From a virus: a DNA stretch of 21,552 nucleotides. This document shows positions 11,784-18,900 of the stretch, piece after piece; positions within the stretch are counted from its first letter, which is position 1, and each line of letters begins with the position of its first letter. The translations under genes were made by a program, and so were the position numbers. Below the pieces are notes generated by a model. That model was not told the origin of the DNA, ran no database searches, and saw only the letters and a program-made list of their open reading frames with translations. The stretch spans positions 6,294-27,845 of IMG/VR virus record IMGVR_UViG_3300030099_007922, one strand, 5' to 3'.

Positions 11784-14455
11784 TGGCATCGATTAGTAAA
11801 GACTTAATTGATAGGTTTCGAAGTCCTAACAGTGCAAACACTAGGATGCATGATAGTGTAGTGCCCAAAAACAGCACTATTGGCGGTTTCATATCAGATC
11901 TTGGTAGTATGACCAATGATGCATCAAGACCTCACCGTATCGATGACGGAATTAGTGGACTTAGGTACGCTCTTATACTTAAATCAGTCGAACTTGAAGG
12001 AGAGTATCAGATTCAAGATCCTGGTATAATTGATGTAGGATCAGTATTAAAAAATGGATCTGGGATATCGGATCCGATTCCTGTAAAACTTCACTATGGA
12101 ATTCCAGCTGGAACGACGTCTGCAATAATGGATATTAAACCTACTTCTGTGGATTTGTCAAAATGCTTTAGGTTTTACGAATTGCTGGATGATTACTCAT
12201 CCACACCAGCCGCCGACCGCACGGGGCAAGTTTGCAGAGTGGAAATGAAGGGCGTTACGCATGGACTTATAAAATCGTTTATGGATGAAACCCAAGATGG
12301 AAGTCCTGACGCTGAAAACACGGAATGCCCACCAGGACAAACTTGCGACTCGGCAACTTCATCGAGAACTGGACCCGGAGGCAGAAGACGTCCTGGCAGG
12401 ACTTCGCTTAGTCCTGCCAGCGCAGCTGCCTTTACTATTAACCCGCTAAAGATCTCAAAGAGTGGAACCCTTGTAGCGTCATCTCTTAGAGTGGTGCAGT
12501 ATCCTAGAGGATTTTATTGTAAACCATCTAACTGGCCTTCAAATTTAACATTTTTTAGCAATGGTAAATTTCCTAAAGGCAAAGAATCGATAGTGTATTT
12601 TGTATTGCATGAAACAGGCGGATGGAACGAGATCCAGGCAGAAAAAAGTATGCTCTTAAAAGGCGGCGGCGTTCACTTTATGTCAGGCGGACACCCAGGA
12701 TTGCGAGCAAAGCAGCAAGGCAAAGACGGCGGCAGGTTGTCATTCCAGTTCAGCAAAAAATCAACTTCAAGAATGCCGGAACAGGATTGGTTTAAAATTT
12801 TTAAATATTTGCCTTATGAGCAAAAGTTGTACCACTGCCCCGGCGCTAACTCAAATGGTATTGGGGTTGAATTTTGTAATCCGTTTTTTTCTGTTTTGCC
12901 ATATTTGGAGGACCCACCCAAAAAAAGAGGCAATAGAAAACACAATTTCGACAACAAAAATATGTATCAACAAGAGATTTCTCGCACAAGATGGCATGGG
13001 TGTGGAGGTTTTAAAAATAGAAAAGTGCAAAACACTTACGTAATTCCACCAGCTGCGCAATTTGAATCTGCATACGCTCTTTCTTTAAAGGTTTGTGAGG
13101 ATATTCCGTCTATAGATAAGATAACTGCTTCATATCGAATACTTGAAAATTCTCAATGGTTTGTAAGGGATGATTTACCATCAGGAAAATATTCTTTTTC
13201 AGCTACTCGAATGTCAACTAATATTGGATTTGTTGAAGAGCAGTGCCCCCCTGGCCGCCGAGGAAGGGCATGCCGCCGACGCAATAAATTGAAAAGAAAA
13301 AAACACAAAGAAACAGATCTATATGATGATACCACTCGATCTCGCATGGGCGTTAAAATTAGGGATATGCAATCAGATATAGACGCTGGAGTGTATGCCC
13401 CTATGGATGAACCGACTTATGAATCACGACATAAAATAAAAACATATAGAAATGGAACCAAAGTCGTTGAGCGCATTGGAGGCAAAGGCACCCAACCCTA
13501 TAAATCAGGAATGAAAGGGTTGGAAAAAGTAGGAAAAATAAAAATGGTAGAAGGTGACCAACATGTTTTTTACTGGATCATGGGAGACTTAAAAAGAAAG
13601 CGTGGAAAAAAGGGTGACGGTGGCGATAGAAGCAAACATATACTTGGAAGAAAGTCAGGGATAACTTCTCATCAAGCATTTGGCGGACATTCTGATGGAA
13701 AGCCTATGGAGTTATATGTACAATTAAGGTTGATGGGAAATAGTTCATCTTGGTCTTATGATATCGTTAAAAAAATAATTCTCACACATGGGTATGGACA
13801 AGTTAGAGACTCCAACGGAGTTCCATTGTTTGATATGCCCAAGGGTGTTGAAAAGTGGAAGGCGCATGTCATGGGTATTTCAAAAGACTCCGAGCCGGTT
13901 CTTAGTTGGAATGGTCGTGCTTTCGGTGCTGAAAAGATGCCTGATCAGATCGACTCACCAAAGCATTGGAACGTTTTAATATTGAACAACATTCCGGGTA
14001 TCAAATTGCTTAAAAAAGGCGAAGATGGATACGCTCCAAGACCAGACCAAGAAATAGAAGTAATAGACAGGCAGGCATCTGGATTTGCTCAAGATTGTGG
14101 AAAACCAGCACCAGTTTCTGCATTTCGCAAAGGCGGCGCAAAGGGTAAAAGTCTGGGCACACAAGGTGTGGGTAGTTATAGTCAAGCTAAAACTTTGTAT
14201 AAACATGGGGGCGTCGTTACTCTCGGCGGCGGTATGTCTGAAATTAGTCATAAAAGATATAAACCAGGAGAACTAACAGCAGAACAAGCGGTTATAGCTA
14301 CATATCCTCATCGACGCCGAGACCGGAAATTTATTGCCTCAATGGCGGCAAAACTCAGGGCGGAAGTTACTCACAGACCAACGAACCCGTGTCCAGCAGG
14401 TCAAATCGTCGGCGGCAATAACCCGGATGGGTCAGTGTTCTGCGTACCCGGCTGA
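11783..14455 (+). CDS. Tail/baseplate protein with N-acetylmuramoyl-L-alanine amidase-type domain
   Basis: This 890-aa protein starts at ATG 11783 (GGAGGA at 11771-11776, TGATG overlap); a TTG at 11780 is less likely. Residues 1-180 form an N-terminal domain of unknown family. An Amidase_2/PGRP-like domain starts near 220: IVYFVLHETGG (H276), GGGVHFMSGG and YHCPGANSNGIGVEFCNP (349-366), then RWHGCGG. Such enzymes cut the lactyl-amide bond of peptidoglycan during tail penetration or lysis. The usual C-terminal zinc His plus Asp/Cys are not at the expected distance; GITSHQAFGGHSDG (626-639) may supply them after a long insertion. Three Cys-bounded proline/glycine modules occur: ECPPGQTC (181-188), QCPPGRRGRAC (487-497) and CPAGQ...FCVPG at the end. 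No signal peptide is seen, which fits a virion-carried enzyme. Confidence 0.82.
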   Translation: MASISKDLIDRFRSPNSANTRMHDSVVPKNSTIGGFISDLGSMTNDASRPHRIDDGISGLRYALILKSVELEGEYQIQDPGIIDVGSVLKNGSGISDPIPVKLHYGIPAGTTSAIMDIKPTSVDLSKCFRFYELLDDYSSTPAADRTGQVCRVEMKGVTHGLIKSFMDETQDGSPDAENTECPPGQTCDSATSSRTGPGGRRRPGRTSLSPASAAAFTINPLKISKSGTLVASSLRVVQYPRGFYCKPSNWPSNLTFFSNGKFPKGKESIVYFVLHETGGWNEIQAEKSMLLKGGGVHFMSGGHPGLRAKQQGKDGGRLSFQFSKKSTSRMPEQDWFKIFKYLPYEQKLYHCPGANSNGIGVEFCNPFFSVLPYLEDPPKKRGNRKHNFDNKNMYQQEISRTRWHGCGGFKNRKVQNTYVIPPAAQFESAYALSLKVCEDIPSIDKITASYRILENSQWFVRDDLPSGKYSFSATRMSTNIGFVEEQCPPGRRGRACRRRNKLKRKKHKETDLYDDTTRSRMGVKIRDMQSDIDAGVYAPMDEPTYESRHKIKTYRNGTKVVERIGGKGTQPYKSGMKGLEKVGKIKMVEGDQHVFYWIMGDLKRKRGKKGDGGDRSKHILGRKSGITSHQAFGGHSDGKPMELYVQLRLMGNSSSWSYDIVKKIILTHGYGQVRDSNGVPLFDMPKGVEKWKAHVMGISKDSEPVLSWNGRAFGAEKMPDQIDSPKHWNVLILNNIPGIKLLKKGEDGYAPRPDQEIEVIDRQASGFAQDCGKPAPVSAFRKGGAKGKSLGTQGVGSYSQAKTLYKHGGVVTLGGGMSEISHKRYKPGELTAEQAVIATYPHRRRDRKFIASMAAKLRAEVTHRPTNPCPAGQIVGGNNPDGSVFCVPG
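12393..12420 (+). repeat. Intragenic 10-bp perfect inverted repeat (stem-loop)
   Basis: CTGGCAGGAC and GTCCTGCCAG are exact reverse complements separated by TTCGCTTA (8 nt). The GC-rich stem lies in the amidase gene between the first CPPG module and the amidase domain. No U-run follows, so it is not an intrinsic terminator. Confidence 0.7.
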
Positions 14456-14486
14456 TCATAATAAGGAAATAAGGAGATAAAAAGTA

Positions 14487-14774
14487 ATGATGTATGCTAA
14501 AATGAACAACAAAGCAGAAATAGTTGTGATACAAACTAATCCGGATCAATTTAACAGGGTTGTATCAACAAAGATATTTAAAGATATGGAAAAGTTTAAG
14601 GAGTCTGCTGATTGGGTTGCTTTTGATCAGGGTCCATCAAAAATGATAAACACGAAAGAAGAGATGGAAAAGATGATGAAGGCACACGCTGAACAAAAAT
14701 TAAAAAGGTCACTAGAGTCAGCTGAATCAGTTCCGATGACCGATGATAGATCTAGTACCGGATACCAGGCATGA
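14487..14774 (+). CDS. Small late-region protein of unknown function
   Basis: I do not recognise this 95-aa protein. It has a possible beta start (MMYAKMNNKAEIVVIQTN), a middle part with FKDMEKFKESADWVAFDQGP, and a helical, charged C-terminal half (KEEMEKMMKAHAEQKLKR) ending in a Ser/Asp-rich tail. No membrane segment or cysteine is present. AAGGAG at 14471-14476 precedes the start by 10 nt, and a second ATG follows immediately. It lies between the amidase protein and the spike-like protein, so a minor tail or baseplate role is plausible but unproven. The 64 nt after its stop hold only a short palindrome (TGATAA-T-TTATCA at 14795-14807) and no clear terminator. Confidence 0.7.
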   Translation: MMYAKMNNKAEIVVIQTNPDQFNRVVSTKIFKDMEKFKESADWVAFDQGPSKMINTKEEMEKMMKAHAEQKLKRSLESAESVPMTDDRSSTGYQA

Positions 14775-14838
14775 TAACCTGAGAAACATCGTAATGATAA
14801 TTTATCAATTCTACTACTTAAACTATAAGGTATGACAT

Positions 14839-15927
14839 ATGAGTGATGAAACATTTGAAATGCAAGACGGACCACCTGAAGGTGAAGAATCTGAAAAGAC
14901 GTCTGATATCACTGAAGAACTTGAAGAAGCAAAACATAAGGCTCGTCGGTATCAAAATGATAGGCAACTAAAAAATAGAAAATCTCCTTTAAACAGGGGA
15001 AGGGAAAATACGCGCCCTGAAAAGAAAAAGTCTGAACTAAGAGCAGAAAATTCTGGGTATTTTGATAAGCAAAAAATTGAGGAAGTTCCTGGATTTAAAT
15101 TGTGCAGTGGCGACGTGCCTCTTTCTGGAAAAAACAATCAATGGATAATATTTTGCCGTGACCGCCCAGCTGGGTATACTTCTGGTTACGGTCCCGGTCA
15201 AGGCGAAAACCAGGCCGGCGCAATTGATATGGTTGTCGGGCGTATGTCTCCACATCCAAGAAGCAAGAGACCTGACAATACTCCGATGAAAGTTGGACCA
15301 ATTTTTAATTCTGAAATGTATCGAGGTGATGAGGTTGTCGACGCAGCAAGAATATACATTTCACAAAGAACTGATATGGATCATAATTTCAAGTTATCTC
15401 CTGGGCGCATCGGTCGACCAAAAGATCGATCTGGCATATGTATGAAAGCTGACGGTGTTAGAATAATAGCAAGAGATGCCGGAATAAAATTAGTAACTCA
15501 GCACAATCAATTGATAAATTCAAGAGGCAATAGGTCAACTAAAATAAATGGCATTGATATTATTGCTGGTAATAATGCCGAAGATTTACAACCAATGGTT
15601 CTGGGTAATAATTTGGTTGAGTGCTTAACATCGCATGGGGTATTGTTGGACAGGATCGTCGGAACAATTGCAAGTTTGATTGAAAACATATCTGCACTTG
15701 ATTTGGCACTAGCAACACATATACATCCACAAGCATTCCCTGCAGGTATTCCAAACATTATTGATCCAAGAATTTGTTCCTCTGCTGTGTTATCGATATC
15801 TAAATTAGTAAGTCTTGATGCTTTTTCTGCTTTTGCAGAAAAATATTCAATAGAGAAAATAGACAAACAATATTTACAACCTGGTGGTGAACAGTCCATA
15901 CTAAGTTCCCACAATAACGTTAATTAA
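14839..15927 (+). CDS. Putative baseplate/spike-related virion protein
   Basis: This 362-aa protein has three parts. Residues 1-70 are highly charged and probably disordered (many Glu/Lys/Arg). Residues 85-260 contain NNQWIIFCRDRPAGYTSGYG (99-118), AGAIDMVVGRMSPHP and VDAARIYISQRTDMDHNF, then short repeating beta units (SGICMKADGVRIIARDAGIK, and NGIDIIAGNN) like those of beta-helical spike proteins. Residues 260-340 are helical and include THIHP, with H294 and H296. I associate this domain set with T4-like marine phage baseplate proteins, but I cannot give it a T4 gene number. AAGG lies about 9 nt upstream of ATG 14839. It is followed after 17 nt by the giant structural gene, which fits co-expression in the tail module. 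Confidence 0.7.
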   Translation: MSDETFEMQDGPPEGEESEKTSDITEELEEAKHKARRYQNDRQLKNRKSPLNRGRENTRPEKKKSELRAENSGYFDKQKIEEVPGFKLCSGDVPLSGKNNQWIIFCRDRPAGYTSGYGPGQGENQAGAIDMVVGRMSPHPRSKRPDNTPMKVGPIFNSEMYRGDEVVDAARIYISQRTDMDHNFKLSPGRIGRPKDRSGICMKADGVRIIARDAGIKLVTQHNQLINSRGNRSTKINGIDIIAGNNAEDLQPMVLGNNLVECLTSHGVLLDRIVGTIASLIENISALDLALATHIHPQAFPAGIPNIIDPRICSSAVLSISKLVSLDAFSAFAEKYSIEKIDKQYLQPGGEQSILSSHNNVN

Positions 15928-15944
15928 AGTGAGAGTACTATACA

Positions 15945-18900
15945 ATGTCCGCTAGTAGTTATATTTTTGAATACAATAGAACGCTTCCTGACGGCGGCAT
16001 GCGGACGGACTTGTTTGAGTTTAATGTCCCTGTCAAACCACCAACTTCGGACAGTCAGGCATTCGAAGTAGAAATTTTAAAACTGTATTTCGGACTCATT
16101 TCAAAACCGGGCGAAACCGCAACAGCAAATCGTTTTGACACAAGACTTCAAGTTAGAATAAGTCAATGGCAGGCGGAGCATCGAACAGCACTGGAAGAGG
16201 AGACTACAGTCTGGAATGAAGATACTGCCAGACGCGTGGATATTGTTCCTGAGATTAGAATTAACGAACCATTTAAAGAAAATGGTCACGTTGGGGAAAT
16301 AACTTTTAGAGTTATGATGCGTCGCGGACTCGCTCGCGCCGCAAAAGAGTTTTTAGAATCTCGCTACTACAATGATTATATCAATAATTTGGAGAAGGCC
16401 CAGGAACCATTTGGTGAAAACATATTGGTTGATGAGTATGGAAATACATCTGTTTTTCCTGGAGAGAATGACGATATACAAAAACCCCCTAAAGTTGGAA
16501 AAGAGTACATAACATATAAGTATGTATCAAAATACACAACTAAAGATTTTGCATCCATAGATGATTTCTATAAAGAAGAAAACATTTCAACTCTTAAAAC
16601 AATTTTCAGAAAGTCTGTTTTAGCTGTTTTTAGATTTTACAAAAAAGATCTTGCATGGACTATTACTGGCGAGAATCCACAAAAAAGTGAGTATGAGAAA
16701 CTTTTAAGAGCATACGGGGGATTAGAGGGGTCTATGTCCCCTCTCTCAAGATATAATTTTGTAGTTACTGCGACAAATGATCGAAATGACGCACAAAATA
16801 GAATTGCTGGTGGATTTGAAGATGTATTGCGTAGGCAGAGTTTATCACAGAATTTAACTAAAGACAAAGTTTATTTTGCATACATTAAGGAAATTTCACC
16901 CCCCTCTTTAAGACCGTTATCAGTATACAATTTTGTTATACGTATTAAAAAAGGTATGTTCAATGAAGTTCCGGGAGGCAGTGACGCACTTCAACCAAAT
17001 GAATTTGATCTTGACGACGAAAGTAGTTTGGAAAGAATTGGCAAAGCGTATGATGATGCAAAGGAAAAGGCAGAAGAACTTTGGTCGACTGCCAAGGGTG
17101 CCTATAACGCAGCTGGCGACCTCGCAGAAGAGTTTGAAAACCTAACTCTTGAAAAGGTAGGAGACCAGATTGAAAAGGGAATCTATGGTGCAGGTAGAAA
17201 AATAAAAAATAAAGCGTCCAAGATAGCAAAAAATGCATGGTCTCAAGCACTTGAAGGCCGCGGCGAGTTGGATGAGGATTTTCAAAGAAATCTTGCAATG
17301 AAGCATATTGAAAATTCAGAATTTATAAGAAAACAAAACTTGCCGCCACCCATACTTCACATAAATATGTTAGATTTTGAAAGCACTGTTAGGCGAGTTG
17401 CGGGTAAAATAAGAGATTTTAGTGATGATATAAAAACTTTTGTTGAGGAAAATTCAAAACCTGGAAAAACGACGAGTAGATTCGAACGAATCGACCCGCC
17501 CATTGTGCCGTCCATAAATCCCGATACTATAGCGTCGGATTTGGAAAGTGTCATTGAACCAATGAATGAATACATGCAATTGAATTATAATGATACATTG
17601 CCATTTAGGGAGGGTCCTGACCGATTCTTGAAAGACACTAAGTTAAGGGTAACATTCACTAAGGTAAGTGGTTTTGTTAACAACGCGATCAGATCAGATC
17701 CCTCAGTACAGTCAGCAACTGCAGGCAACGTAACAACAACAAATGTAAAAACGATCGTCGGATACAAAGTACAGTCAATATCTCTTACTAATGCTAAAAA
17801 AGGTCTCGATAAACCTCTGCTTGTTGGTCTGGATGTTTTTAATAGAAGCGCCAACACACCCGGTCGCCGACCATTTACAAACCCAACAACAATGGGATTC
17901 TTATCCTCGCTCATGACATTGGATGAAGAATTGAGAGACAACCCTTGCTCAGATTTAGACGAGGGTAAGCCTGCTTTGGTGTTTTTTTCTAGATATCATT
18001 GGCCAACGTTGTCAATAAACTTTAACAAACAGCATCAATCCGGTATAAATATAGACGTTACAATAAATGAAGAAGTTAATTCGGGCAGAGGAATACACAC
18101 TGCTGCACTGAAAAGTATTTCAGAAATTAAAAACAAAGCAATACTGACTGTCCAACAGGAAGCAAAAGAACTTAAGGCGCTAAAAAATAACATTGCAGCT
18201 GCATCAATAGAGGATGTTATCAAATTCAAGGGAACGCTAATACCAGAACTTCCAACTCGTTGGCCAAAAATTGGCGAATTGCCATGTGATTTAAAAAAGA
18301 TGTGGTCAGAGTTTATAAATCAGTTTGACATGAACATGTTGATTTGTGATCTTTGGAAGTGTGTGCCTTCGCTTAATTTAAATTGGAATTTTAATTTCAA
18401 TTGGTCAATACCAAGTTTGCCGGATATCCCTAGTTTTGATCCGCTTGTTTTTATTTTGCCAAGGTTGAAAATTGCAATAAACGACATTATTTTGTCTTTT
18501 ATATGTGAATTCATTGGGAACATCCTAAAAACAGTAAATATGCCTGATTGTACTGATGTTTTGAGGGCCGGCGTAGCACTTTATTCTGCAATTGATGCAA
18601 GAGATGAAGGAAATCCTTTTGCCAACGCGCCAGAAAAAGCCTCAACAGCAGAGAAGGTTTCTGAAACTCTTGATAATATGGGGTTGACTGATTATACTAT
18701 TGGTGATGATGAAACCAATCTTTTGGAATCTGTAAGTGTTGTTTTAAGTCCAACAGAGTTTTGTGCTCTCTTACAGGGTAAAGCTTCTGACGATGTTTTG
18801 GGTATTGTGCTTAAGATTATAAAAGCAACCCCCAATTCACTTAAAGAGGTGTTGGACAATATTGAAGATGTCAATAAATTTTTCATGACACTTGGCACCG

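Noticed and set aside
14775-14838. Short palindrome and possible terminator after the 95-aa gene
   Set aside because: The stems are only 4-6 bp, AT-rich or weak, and no U-run follows; nothing supports termination here.
15507-15914. Antisense open frame of 135 codons
   Set aside because: It lies wholly opposite the spike-like gene, has no ribosome binding site or recognisable motif, and every convincing gene here is on the + strand.
17689-17702. Short tandem GATCA repeat
   Set aside because: Fewer than three full 5-nt units inside coding sequence; not significant.
16960-17941. Antisense open frames of about 70-118 codons opposite the giant gene
   Set aside because: Shadows of the long + strand frame: composition follows the opposite coding strand and no start signals or motifs are seen.
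18044-18051. TATAAATA inside the giant structural gene
   Set aside because: It lies mid-gene with no downstream start that would use it; chance level.
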